From Brachionus koreanus (taxonomy: Eukaryota; Rotifera; Eurotatoria; Ploima; Brachionidae), in NCBI GenBank assembly GCA_016987375.1, contig PJRA01000011.1:1712446-1776445 (forward strand): a DNA stretch of 64,000 bases. Reading direction: 5' to 3'. A program made the translations under genes and the position numbers. The notes beneath the pieces were generated by a model that saw only the letters and a program-made list of their open reading frames with translations, searched no databases and was not told the DNA's origin. Below are positions 46,613 through 58,372 of this stretch, piece by piece (the stretch's first letter is position 1; each line of letters starts with the position of its first letter).

Positions 46613-49600
46613 AGCTTTAATTTTTTTGTTTCTTCAAAATTCAATCCATTTCAAAACAAAATAATTTTTTACATAACTTAAATATCTAAAAATAAAAAAT
46701 AAAATAATTTTTTTTTTGTTAAAATTTATTTTAAAATATGCTTCGACATGAATTTTCTTCTTCTTTTTTTTTTTTATTCTAATTAATAAGGCATCCTAAT
46801 GAGTTTTTCTAGACTTATCGATCTTCTTTTTGACAGCGAGAAAAAAAAAAGAAGAAAAAATCATAAAAAAGCGCTCCAAAAATTCATTAATAAAATTAAA
46901 TAAAAAAAATTAACTTTAATAATAGAAAAAAAAAAAAAACAAAACAAAAAATTATCTAAGATGGTTATACTAAACATAAGTTTAGTTGAGAAATTAAATT
47001 TATTTTTTAATTAAGTGGCGCACCCTGAACATCCTCTAAGCATTAAGCATAAGATTAGTATTATAAAAATGAAATAGGTAAAAAAATATAAGAATTCCTA
47101 CGCAATTTTATGTCATAAAAAAACGGAGAACAGGGTGCATCAATCGATAATTCATCATAATTTCGAGTTCCAAAGACCAAATTTTTTTGCCAATTTAATT
47201 GCATCATAAAATTATTATTTTTTTTTTAAACTTATACTTATTTTGATAAGATTTCTTATCTAGACAAAATTCATAATACCAAAAAGTATCTATTTTATTT
47301 CACCTAATACTTCGATAATTTATGATAATTTTCAAGCTTAATAACAAGCTTTTTTAAATGTTGTCCGGGAACAAATACAAATGACAAACATCATTAGCAC
47401 GGCCAAGCCTAGTAATTAAATATACCAAGCGAGATTATATTCGGCTATTCTATTTTCTAAGACCTGTTTGGTATTTTAGCTTTTAAATAAACAAATAGTC
47501 TTTAGCTAAGCACCACCTATGTGCCAGCGATAAATATCACTCGTTTAGTTTGATCCTTGATAATTGAGTTTCCATGACAACCAAAGATTGCAAGTATCAG
47601 CAATTTTTTTTCAGACCTACCATACTCGTAGCTTTCAGAGCTAATCTAATAAATTAACTGACGTAAGGAATTACGCAATCGTAACATTAGGAACTATTTT
47701 GTTAGTTTTTTTTTTGTTTTTATTTTTTACCTTAATTTATAGTTTTAACCTTTCAAAATATGCAAATAAATAAACTTAATTTATTGCATTCGTATAAAAT
47801 CTACAAATTTGCATTTCCTAGGGGTTGTATTCATTATATCCTAATAGTAAAAAATTAATTTCTCTGTGTATTATTTTTTCGATGGTAAAAATTCTATTTG
47901 ATTTTTTGTCATAATGCGAATAGAGAACTTGTTGAAATTTTATTGATTGATGCCGACATAGAATGATATCTATCATCGTGTTAATAGACCATTTATTGCG
48001 GCACTAACTCTCTTAATATAATTTATTTAATCTTATGAGCATTAAATTTCATCGCTTTAATGGTCAATTAAATCTAAAAGTTTGAAATTTTCTAGATAGG
48101 ATTCGATAAGATTTAGATAAGAATCTTCAAATTTAGAAAAGAGATAAACTTCGTGCCTATCGAGTCTATCAAGTCTGGCCTAAATAATTTATTCCGTAGA
48201 CCAAATCTCAGATGAGTCTAGATGGAAAGTTGTGTGTGAGTTGTCAGGCAATTAGTTTGTCTGATTTTAGTCTAGTTACATAATTGAGCCAAAAACTAAA
48301 AAAAAAAAATTCAAATTAATAGCAGACAATAGAAAAATAGAAAAATCGATTTGTTTGATTTAATTATTTTAAATTTTCCCTCTTCTCTTTTTCACACCGA
48401 TTCTTAATCACAAATTTATTAGATTAAAATACTCTGCTCGCGAAGAGGAAACGTTTCGAGCATATGTCTGGCCAGTACTTAGCGCCTTAATTAATTTAAG
48501 TAATCCTATATAAACTATTTTTGCTGCAAAGACTTCTCGAGTGCCGCAACACATGACTCTTTTGTATGCATAGTAGCATATTGACAACTTTTTAAAATTT
48601 AATCAATAAAATTATTTTTTAAAATTAAGTTTTTAATTATTTAGTAACTACTAAAAAAATTTATAAATATATTTTATTTTTCATAATTTATTTAAGAAAA
48701 AAAAAGCTTGAAAATTTTACCTAAAAAAAATAAATAATGCTGATTTGAAACTAAAATTGTGGCCATCTCTTAAAAGAAAATTGAAATAATTTTTAATCAA
48801 CAAAAGAAAAAAAATTACAGCTCTATCTGAATTTATTTTACAATTAACAAGTTAAACAAACCTTGAACACTATCTCTGACAGCCTATTATTGTTTCTTGG
48901 CCGAAAATTTTGAATCAATTGGCACTCAAATTTCATCTGTCTGATTTTTAAATTATCATTGTGTGTAAACAAAGAGTCACATACATTTTACTGATTAAAA
49001 AAAAAAAAAAAAACTAAAAAAATAGCATTAAGTTTAAAGAAAGACTTGAAAATGATAAAAAAATATGCTCGCTTCGTAAATATTTATTTACTATTCAGCT
49101 GATTAGGTCTGATCCATTAGAAGCGAATTTTGAATAATTTCTTTTTTCTTCTTTACTATCAGTGTAAACTCTCGGTCCAAAAAGCCCTCGGAATCGCTTT
49201 GCCCCAAACTATTTATTAATCAAATTAACAAATTGATATAATTCTTAAGTTTGCATTGAGCCCAGAGTTTAGCTAAGCCCCAATTATGCAAGATTATTAT
49301 GAAAAGTAATAGTCTTATCAAAATAAACCCATAAAATTCTTCTTATTAAAAAATAAACCTTAAACAATTATCGATTATTTGATCTAGAATGCTCAAAATA
49401 TCTGTCCGCCAAAGCATCTCAAAAAAAAAGCTCTCAAAATAATTGAGTGCTGACATTAAATTTATAGCAGAATAGACTCAATTGCATTCAGATTTAATAG
49501 ATAAAACAAAAAAATAAAAAAGTTCCATAGACTCTGACATTTAGTGTAATGTTCACACGTCATACATTCCTAAAAGCGTTAGAATTCTAAATGTCACTAT

Positions 49601-50551
49601 TAACATTAGTCTCATTTAAAATATCAAAAAATAAAATAGATAAATACTTTCTTTTTTTTTACAATAAGCATAGAAAAATTAAATTTTTTTTCAATATATT
49701 AAAACTTAAAATTGAGATAAAAATCTAGAAAATATGTTGATTTTTTTTTGAACAACTATTAATTAATGTATTTTATAGTCATTTTTTAATTTCGGATGGA
49801 AATAAAACGTTCGGGTCAATGAAAAATTATTTTCTTTGACTCTCAATTGAAAAAATACAAAAAAATACATTTCTTTTTTTCCTTAGTTTTATAGGCAATA
49901 TGCGTACATTTAAAAAATTTTATTTTATTCAAATGTTCTATTGTTAAAAAAAAATTCTAAAATTGATTTTTTTCAAATTTCATCTAATTTATAAATTTAA
50001 AGAAACTTAATTTTCAAATCTATTTACATAATAAAAATTTAAAAAAAAATCAACAACTTTTTTTCATATATAGCAAGTTAAAAAAAGACATATGTGATTA
50101 GAGGATCTCGAGATAGAAATCCAATTTAAATTCTTATCCAAATAATTATTTAACAAACAATAATATTTACTACTTCCTATAAAAAAAACTAATTTCAAAA
50201 ATTTCATACTAAACTAATCGATTTTTTACCGTTTGTGTTACCTAACTTTTTGATTATGATAAAAGCATTTTTTATCATTTAAGATCTTTCTAGTTTTCAT
50301 TTAATTAATTTTAAAATACAATTAGATAGCCTTGAATTGAAATAAAAAAATGTTTAGGTAAACAACTACAAATTCGAGTTTATATAAAACTAGAAAAGAA
50401 CTCTCTCAACTAAGAGTCTAATTAAATTGGCTTTTTTTGTTTAAGTTTACTAAGCATTTTTTTTTAATCACAAAAAATGAAAACAAAAAATCCAAAAATT
50501 TAAATTTTTATTTAAAAAAAAAATGATTTACAAATTTTGATTAAATTTTGT
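46613..50551. other. intergenic, 3.9 kb
   Basis: Holds the RIPOR promoter side and the 3' flank of the SHIPPO gene. The part 47.3-48.6 kb is visibly less AT-rich than the rest. A weak inverted repeat at 47019-47142 (GCACCCTG inverted as CAGGGTGC) may be a small MITE. A CCTATATAAAC box occurs near 48505 with no gene positioned to use it. Confidence 0.45.
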
Positions 50552-51757
50552 TCAAGACCAATACAAGCTTAGATAAGCTTCTTTTTGCTTCAATTTTTTC
50601 AATTCTTTATCACTTATTTTCTATTCAACAAAAAAAAAAAAATTTAATTTTTTTTAGTCTCAATTAGCTCGTACTATGAAGCAACAAATTTTTTTTTCAT
50701 AGATCAAGCATGAGGTAAAACAATTTAGAATTACTTGTAAAACAGCGGTAGTTCCTTCGTGTTCATGCATGAACGAGCAGTCTCTGGCCTTTCTAAACGA
50801 TGTTAAATAACTAGAAAACAAATTAATTTTAAATAAAAATAAATTTATTTTTTATTTTTCTAATTACGCTCTATTATATTTCTCTTGCCATTTGTAATTA
50901 TAGTCATAGCATCGAGGGCACAAAATCTTAGACTTGTTTTCATAAAAGTCGCCCACGGGCTTTTCGCCACAGTTACCGCACTTAGTTAAATTAGTTTTAG
51001 AAAAAAAAAAACACAATTTCTAGACAGACTCACAATTATGTTTTCGTTGACTATACACTTTATGTCAACATGAGGCACAGATTTTGTCCTTCCACCAAAC
51101 GAGTGAAGCATTTGAACATTTCGGTTTTTCTCAACAAGATGTTCGTAGCATCCAGGTCTTAAATAGAGATAAACTAGAATAAAATCAAAATATGATAGCA
51201 AATACCCAGGTGAAATGAACGAGGCCTCTTTTTTGAATCGATTGGACGAGCTATGAAAAGGCTTGAGGGATTTTTTTATGGGCGGACGATTGATGTCTTG
51301 GTAAAGTGTAGGCGGAGGTGCCCGATCCTAAAATTAATCAGTCAATTTAAATAACAACAGAACTAATTTAGCCTTTAATCATACAATTAATTGATAAAAA
51401 TCTTTTTGACCGGTTCGGGCTCCTAGCACATAGCCTTTAGTACTGGTTGGTTTTTTGACATCGGTAAAAGTCGTAAATTTATGATTGTCATATTGGCCAG
51501 GGCCCCTTTAAAATCACAATAAATTGATGTTAATTTTGGAATATTTCTTTATGGACTTACACTTCTTTTACTCCACGAAATGGTGTGTTCTCGTTTCCGA
51601 AACGATCACGGGCTATCTGATCTGGAAAAGTTGGACGCTCTGTTCCAGTTCCAAAGCAAATTTTGCTCGAGGCTAGTCAAGAAATATTAAAATAAAAAAT
51701 ATGTCTAAAACTGTCTTTAATACGCTCTTCCATGCCCTCTAGTCCCAAAAATAGCAT
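50552..51757 (-). CDS. SHIPPO-repeat ciliary-type protein with C-terminal CxxC pair (5' end unresolved)
   Basis: Exons, minus strand: about 51757-51724 (first readable), 51665-51561, 51505-51385, 51327-51206, 51157-51034, 50980-50868, 50810-50735 and 50620-50552, all phase-compatible. Readable order: QDAIFGTRGHGRA, KICFGTGTERPTFPDQIARD, VGPGQYDNHKFTTF, TKGYVLGARTG, APPPTLYQDINRPP, SPGPGCYEHLVEKN, then CGNCGEKPVGDF and ILCPRCYDYNYKW, then YLTSFRKARDCSFMHEHEG and a basic end KELKKLKQKEAYLSLYWS. The PGPGxY-type motifs are SHIPPO/STPG repeats, found in sperm-tail and ciliary microtubule-associated proteins. The two CxxC pairs suggest a small zinc ribbon. No in-frame Met lies in the first exon, so an upstream exon is missing. 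Confidence 0.78.
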
Positions 51758-53158
51758 CTTGTTTCGTTTTATCAAATTTAATTAGTTATCATTAAATAAT
51801 TTAATTTTTTTTTTTTTGTTGATTGGGTTTTTAATGTAGAACAAGAATATAATCAAGAAATAGTAGATGTTTGTTTAAGTTATAAAGAGTTTTATTAAAT
51901 ATTTTTTTCAAGCTTGTTGCCTTAGTTGCCATGGTTGTGTGAATTATTAGAAAAAAATTATTAACAATAAATTTGGTAAAATGCTAAGCGTTTATAAAGA
52001 AAAAATTTAATGATAAATTTTGTCAATCAAGATTGCTTATTTGACAATAATTATTTACCAAAAGCAGTATAAAATACTGCAAGCGTTCTAATTAAAATAT
52101 TTATATTCTTGATGCATACAAAACAAGTTTTAATTCAAATTTTTTCCTTTGTATTTTGGCTTCGTACAAAAGTACACATAAAAATAATATATTGTTGTAT
52201 AATATAAAATATGAAAGAGATTAAATTCTAATCTTTTTAAAAAGTTGTAAATATTTAATGACTATTTGAACTGAAAAATAGCTCCTAGTGATATAAAATT
52301 ATCAATTGTTAAATCTAAATAATTGAAGTCTAATGATCGTGCTCAAAAATTATCATAAAGAATATATTTTCATTAATTTTTTAAATGAATAGTTTAATAC
52401 AGATAGATGATCTGATGGTAACAATAATTCTACATCAATAGGATTTCATTAGAGTCTTGTAGGAAAAAATTCAAAAATTACCCTATTTTATCAAATAAAA
52501 TAAATTTCGATGATCAAAGTGTTTCTTCTATTCGAAAATATTTTAGTCTTAAAAAGTCACTCAAATAAAAGAAATTTATCCTATTTTTTTCTTCTTTTGG
52601 GAACAAGAAAATCCATGTTTTATATGGCTAATGACTGGTGAATTTCTTTTCGAACGAGTCACATTTTTTGAGAAAAACAACTCAATTAAAAGGAATTTTT
52701 GACTAGCAGGTTTCTTTTTTTTGTGGCTACTTGTATTTGGTGAATAAAGAACGAATGATTACTATAAAAATTTGATTATTAGAAAGCATTTTAAAAAAAT
52801 ATTATTTCACAATGTTAAATTAAATTTATTAAACATGAAACAGACAAAAAAAATTTGAACCAGACATTATATTTATTAATGGTATGAGTATTTTCATCAT
52901 CAATTAGTCAAAATTTGGCATCAAATTTTTACACAAATCAAAAATTTTTTTACATCAATTTTTTTTCTAAAAAATACACCATTTTTGATTTTTTTTAAAG
53001 ATTAAATTTTTAAAAAAATTAATAAAATTCCTGATCATGCTGAGAGAGTATATTTTGGTTAGAAATTTTTATATTCCTATTTTTATAGATTTTGAATAAA
53101 TAATTCTTTAAAACTAAATTTTTAGATATTTAGATGAAAATTCTTTTTAGAAATTAAT
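51758..53158. other. intergenic, AT-rich
   Basis: Contains copy 2 of the dispersed repeat and probably the missing first exon of the SHIPPO gene. A candidate ATG at about 51931 on the minus strand (MATKATSLKK) does not splice in a matching phase. Confidence 0.4.
52511..52740. repeat. dispersed repeat, copy 2
   Basis: Same-orientation partner of 44451-44690, sharing AAAGTGTTTCTTCTA, GGAACAAGAAAAT, CATGTTTTA and GAACGAGTCA blocks. Function unknown; probably an old non-autonomous element. Confidence 0.7.
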
Positions 53159-53383
53159 ATGCCTGCCTGGAATTCTTATTTAAAGAAGGATATACTAAAA
53201 CTTGAACAAGTACAAAGAAGAGCAACGAAACTTGTTAATGTTAATTGGTACTACGATGCGAAACTCATGAGCTCAGTGAAAAATGAAGGACCAAGTGGAG
53301 GAGTAAGGGGAGCAAAAAATCGCATTTGCTCGCAGCTAACAAAATGTGAAGTAAGACGAAACTTTCTACCAAACCGAGTAGTG
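53159..53383 (+). mobile_element. non-LTR reverse-transcriptase fragment running into an assembly gap
   Basis: Reads PAWNSYLKKDILKLEQVQRR then ATKLVN, the conserved LE.VQRRATKL segment near the C-terminus of CR1-like reverse transcriptases, and further KCEVRRNFLPNRVV just before the Ns. The middle is rearranged relative to related elements. The 3' end is hidden in the gap. Confidence 0.75.
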
Positions 53384-53836
53384 NNNNNNNNNNNNNNNNN
53401 NNNNNNNNNNNNNNNNNNNNNNNNNNNNNNNNNNNNNNNNNNNNNNNNNNNNNNNNNNNNNNNNNNNNNNNNNNNNNNNNNNNNNNNNNNNNNNNNNNNN
53501 NNNNNNNNNNNNNNNNNNNNNNNNNNNNNNNNNNNNNNNNNNNNNNNNNNNNNNNNNNNNNNNNNNNNNNNNNNNNNNNNNNNNNNNNNNNNNNNNNNNN
53601 NNNNNNNNNNNNNNNNNNNNNNNNNNNNNNNNNNNNNNNNNNNNNNNNNNNNNNNNNNNNNNNNNNNNNNNNNNNNNNNNNNNNNNNNNNNNNNNNNNNN
53701 NNNNNNNNNNNNNNNNNNNNNNNNNNNNNNNNNNNNNNNNNNNNNNNNNNNNNNNNNNNNNNNNNNNNNNNNNNNNNNNNNNNNNNNNNNNNNNNNNNNN
53801 NNNNNNNNNNNNNNNNNNNNNNNNNNNNNNNNNNNN
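53384..53836. other. assembly gap (453 N)
   Basis: Run of N. Its true size and content are unknown; it begins inside a retroelement, so a collapsed or unresolved repeat is likely. Confidence 0.99.
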
Positions 53837-56800
53837 GGTTTTTTTTTTTTGATTTAACAAAAATTAATAATATTTTTAGGATAAGTGAATTCTCTAAAAA
53901 CAAAAAAACTTATTAGCAAAATTTTAACAATGACAAAAAATTTTAACCTTTTTAAAATACAAAAAATAAATAAATTATAATTTGAATAATAAATTTGATA
54001 TTAGCTTGAGATAAATGAAATCAAAAACAACAAAATAATAAAGAAGAATTGTGGTATATTTAAAGAAAAAGTAAGGTTCAGGAAATGCAAAAAGTCCACA
54101 CTCTAGTGAAAATTCCGGAAAGTCAAAATTTTAGGTGGAGGTCAAAAAATAAATTTTGATCCACACTGGTCCGAAGTTTGGCAATAGCTCAAAAAGGACT
54201 GTCCCTTTAAGACTATTTTTCTCAGAAACGATAGTATCAAACCTTACATATGTGCGTATATTCTGAAAGAAAATTAAATTTCCTTCAAAACTAAAGTATC
54301 TTTTGAATAATTAAAAAAATAAATATCAATTTTTACAACTAAATAGAATAAAAATTACCTCTTTTTTTAGGTATTTTTGTATAAATTCCTATGGGACTCG
54401 AATTTAATAATTTTTGCTATAAAAATGGTGCATACAAACATGGATGATAAGATACATAAGAAAGAATTTTTAGATTTCAATGCATCATATAAAAATAGTT
54501 TTTAAGGTGATTTTTTCTTTAAAAAAATTAATAATTTTTTGTATTGTTACTTTTAACAATATGAATAAATTTATTTCATAGCAAGTAATATTCAGAAAAT
54601 TGAATTCAATTCATAAGATTTATTGATTATTAGTTTATAATATAAAGAAGTAATAAATTTGAAAAATCAAAATTAATTTAAATTATAATTTAACAAATTA
54701 TTCTAAATTTTTTTCAAGAATTCCTAAAATTCATTTGAGTTTTTTGTAATTAATTAAGCTTTAAATTTTGCAAATTTCAAAATTTAAGATTAGATTCAAT
54801 TGTCGAGAACTTTGGTAATGCTGTAATATATATTTAAAAAATATAATCAGCGACCGTAGCAATCTGTTAATTTTAGCATTGATTTTGACCAGTTTTAATA
54901 ATTATTTAATTAAACTGGCTTCGATGCATGCTAGAACTTAAAAAAAAGAGATAGTTTATGATCAGATAAAATGAAATGTTTTAAAATCATTATGGTCATT
55001 TGTCCATGCCTACATTTCGAAATCATCATTCATAAACCAATAACTGAAATATTTAAATATCCTCAGACAAATGCCTCGATTGTCATCTTGTTTAAACCAA
55101 TCGTCGTCAGACTACCAGCTTAAGAACTAAGCGGTAGACAACTCTTAATGGTTTGTGCAGACTCGTCATCGAATCATCATCGGATTTATTGAAAAATATA
55201 GAAGTCTGATCAGAAGGTGGGTGATGAATTGTCAACATGATTTTTAATCAGTTGTTGGTGATTAATCAAATCATCATTAGACTTCATTTAGATAAAAAAA
55301 AATAAAGCTGTTCGACTAAAAGTTATTCATCACTTAATATAGAGTAGTGTGATAAATCGTAGGTCATCGGGTTTATCTGCCCTCATTTAATAATATCCTA
55401 TCAATCAAGCTATTGTAAAGCCTGGCTGATGATCGTTTTGAGGAGCTTAATAAAAAAAATGTTGCTCAGACCGATATGTAATAGTTAATATCATTTTATT
55501 CATTGGATTGACAGATTAATCGTTAGCATCCTTGCAACACGTTTTAATTAAACAATTCCTAGCTTAACTTAATATTTGAATATAATTTTAACATTGTTGG
55601 CTTTTATTTATAGGTTTTTTCTAAGCATGTACTAATCTAATTTTTTTATACATAGGACTAAAGAAATTTTGTTAAAGAAAATTTTCAAATCAGTCAGTAA
55701 TTTGCAAAACTGATTTTTATGTGATGTTTTAAAATTTGTCTTATTTTTATTATTTTTTAAAAATGTTCAAAAAAATCTATTGAAAGTTTAACTGATTTGA
55801 ATTTGGTTGATTTTTTTAGTTTAATATATTTTTTTTTCACACTGGAGTAAAATTAGTGAAATCAAAACAAAATTTCCAATTTTTCACAGGATCTTCAAGG
55901 CAAAATAGAATGATGTCAAACAATCATACCAATACTGGCTCAAAAATCCTCTTTTTTATTCATTTCATTTATTTTTCTTATTCATTTAATCGTTTAATTC
56001 AATTTAAAAAATATTAAATATATGACAAAATATAATTTTTTATCAAATATCATTTTTTAAAAATACATTTTGAATGCGCAATTAGATTTCAATGCCTTTT
56101 TAAAGATTTTCAAATGCCTAAAAATAAAGTTTTGAATAAAAGAGAAGTTTAAAAATATGCCATGAAATTTAATTAAAAATGTTTTTATCATTTTTAAATT
56201 AATTAACTGATTAAAATTTTAAAACTTTTTTACTTTTTTTTGTTAAACTTTAGTCATAAGGAATATGATCTTCCAAGTGCATATCGCCTTGGTTTCGATT
56301 TTTCATTAAATATTAAAAAAATAGTTTAAAATAGAAGAAAATTAAAATTAGGTACATTGAAAAAGAAACTTTTTATTACAGTATACATATTATTAAATAT
56401 TTGATGGTTTATGAAAAAAAGAGGAAATAGTAGAACTTTCTACACATTTAATAGGTGAACAAAGTTCACGAAAAAAAAAACATGTGAACATTATAAAAAA
56501 TATAAATTAAAAGAGTTAAAAGGAATTTTTAACCAAAGCAACTATTAAAAGATTGATTATTTGATTTTCATTCATTTTAGTCTCTGAATATTTACTTTTT
56601 TCCATTTTTTTAATATTTTTTCAATTAATTTATTTTAGCCAAAAACAAAAATATTCACTTGTTTTTTTTATAGAACATAAAATAGATAAATTTATATCAA
56701 TTTAGAAATTAAAAATGTATCGTAGCAGAACTTTAAAAATTTTTTCTCATGAAAAAGATTGTATTGTAAAATTACCAATGTGAAGTTTCGACTTGAGTTT

Positions 56801-56978
56801 TTTAATTCATTGATTTAATTAGAAATGAAGTTTAATTAAAAAAAAAAAAATAAATTCAATAAATCCTTTGTTTTTTTATCTTAACAAAATGTTTGAATAT
56901 TATTTAATATTCAACGCTTTTGAGATAAATAAGAGTGTTAAATAAAGACTAAAAATTTAGGTTTTAAATATTTATTTA
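53837..56978. other. intergenic, AT-rich with a less AT-rich patch
   Basis: No gene supported. The stretch 54960-55470 is less AT-rich and has many TCATCA/TGATGA words, for example around 55165-55180 and 55230-55285; their arrangement is irregular and I cannot name an element. Confidence 0.45.
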
Positions 56979-57731
56979 CCCTAGAATGGTCATGTTGGGG
57001 TCCAAACGGACCCCAGATTTTTTTTTATATTTTTGTTTCTCAAAACTGTAAGTTACCACTAAAAGGATTTTGAATTTTGTTTGCTTGTTTTTGAGAAAAA
57101 CGAAAAAAACTGTATTTTTCAGGGTTTTTGATTAAATATTAAACTATTTTTGCACTTAAAATAAAGTTTATCAAATTTCTTACAGTCTTAATTACTTTTT
57201 AAGCAAATTTGTAAATTTTTAAAAAAAAAATAATAAAATTCTGATTTTTTATCTCATTTTTATTGAATTTTGATTTTAAATGTCCAGTTTGAAAAGAAAT
57301 AGTTCTAAATTTTCAAATTATGTATCAAGTGAATGTAATGAGTATGAAAATGATGAAATTGAAGAGCAAATTGATACTGACATTGATTCAAGTAGTGAAG
57401 ACGATTTTGAGAATGAAGAATTAAGTGATATAGTCGGTATTGAAAGCTTAGATAATGATAATTTGAATGAATCAAAGAATTTTTTGGTGAAGATGGCTTC
57501 TCTTGCTTAACCGAGATTCTAAATTTGTGTTAAACATGCATGGACGCTTAATATATGTATAACTTGCTATAATGACATACAAAAATCAAATAATAAAGAA
57601 AACGCAGAAGCAAATGAACTATTAAATCATTAAATCTAAGAAGGAGAAATCGAAATTTTACATAATGAAAAAAAAAATTTTTTTTAAAATTTATTTGCTG
57701 AAAAAAATGGATTTTTACGGTATTCTACTTA
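56979..57731 (+). mobile_element. piggyBac-like element, internally deleted
   Basis: Begins with CCCTAGAATGGTC, the classic piggyBac-type end, after TTTA (canonical target TTAA), followed by the subterminal hairpin GGGGTCCAAACGGACCCC at 56997-57014. A coding remnant follows at 57280. A degenerate inverted end (TATTCTACTTATTAA, 57721-57735) next to a TTAA may be the right terminus; this boundary is uncertain. At about 750 bp it is far shorter than an autonomous element. Confidence 0.75.
57280..57630 (+). pseudogene. piggyBac-like transposase, N- and C-terminal remnants
   Basis: The 76-codon ORF is the acidic N-terminus typical of piggyBac/PGBD transposases (NEYENDEIEEQIDTDIDSSS, EDDFENEELSDIVG). 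After two in-frame stops the same frame continues as ICVKHAWTLNICITCYNDI, fitting the cysteine-rich C-terminal finger of the family. The whole DDD catalytic domain between them is missing. Confidence 0.65.
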
Positions 57732-57889
57732 TTAAACAGGCAAAAATTTAGACATTCAAAAAAATCTTTTTCAACCGTTTAGTCACTTTTTCCAATATTA
57801 AAAGTTAAAAAATCTTAAAAATTGAAGAAAAAAATCAACATATTTGTCTATTTTTGCTTTAAAAATATCGTTAGATTGAACTTCCACTG

Positions 57890-58372
57890 CATCCACTTAC
57901 AACATATTCCACCCATTCACTATATGGTTTGTGAAGAAGTAGTAACGTTGAGCACAATTCTTGATTATCTCTCTTTTAATTGATCGCCTCTTTACTTTTG
58001 CTTAAAAAAATGAGTGGAGATTGCCATTTGATCAATATTTTTTTAAACTTTAAACATTAAGTCACCTCTCATGCGCATTTCCCTTAAATTTTTCTGATTT
58101 AGAACCTTTAGTAGTAACGATCATTAAAACCAGAAATGGCACGAGTAATATTGAGTAATTTTGAGGCTGACGAGCAAACTTGCGAATGCCTGTTTAAATC
58201 GTTCTGAATACAGATTCCAAATTCTTTCTGAATACGGGATCTTGAGACAAGATGAGCTTTACCTATTGCTAAATCACTCATAATATAATCATTTTGCAGC
58301 TCTTGATCACCATCAAAACTCATGATCTCGCATTTATCAAAATTTAGATCCATAGACCACTCATTACACCAG
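57890..58372 (-). mobile_element. non-LTR RT fragment, internally deleted (same family as 16 kb)
   Basis: Minus strand reads WCNEWSMDLNFDKCEIMSF, GKAHLVSRSRIQKEFGI and DLNRHSQVCSSASK, then jumps to LNITRAISGFNDRYY and on through REMRMRGDLM, RYYFFTNHIVNGWN and DIFKAKIDKY. About 60 residues, the LVRPHLEF-AVW-LE.VQ part of the 16 kb copy, are missing. Its 5' limit at WCNEWS coincides with that of the 16 kb copy. Confidence 0.85.

Noticed and set aside
48503..48515. CCTATATAAAC TATA-like box on the plus strand
   Set aside because: In 70-80% AT DNA such a box is expected by chance, and no plus-strand gene follows.
50756..50775. Perfect palindrome GTTCATGCATGAAC
   Set aside because: It lies in a coding exon of the SHIPPO gene (SFMHEH codons), so amino-acid sequence explains it.
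53159..53903. ORFs of 164-232 codons spanning the N run
   Set aside because: They are open only because Ns cannot be translated to stops.
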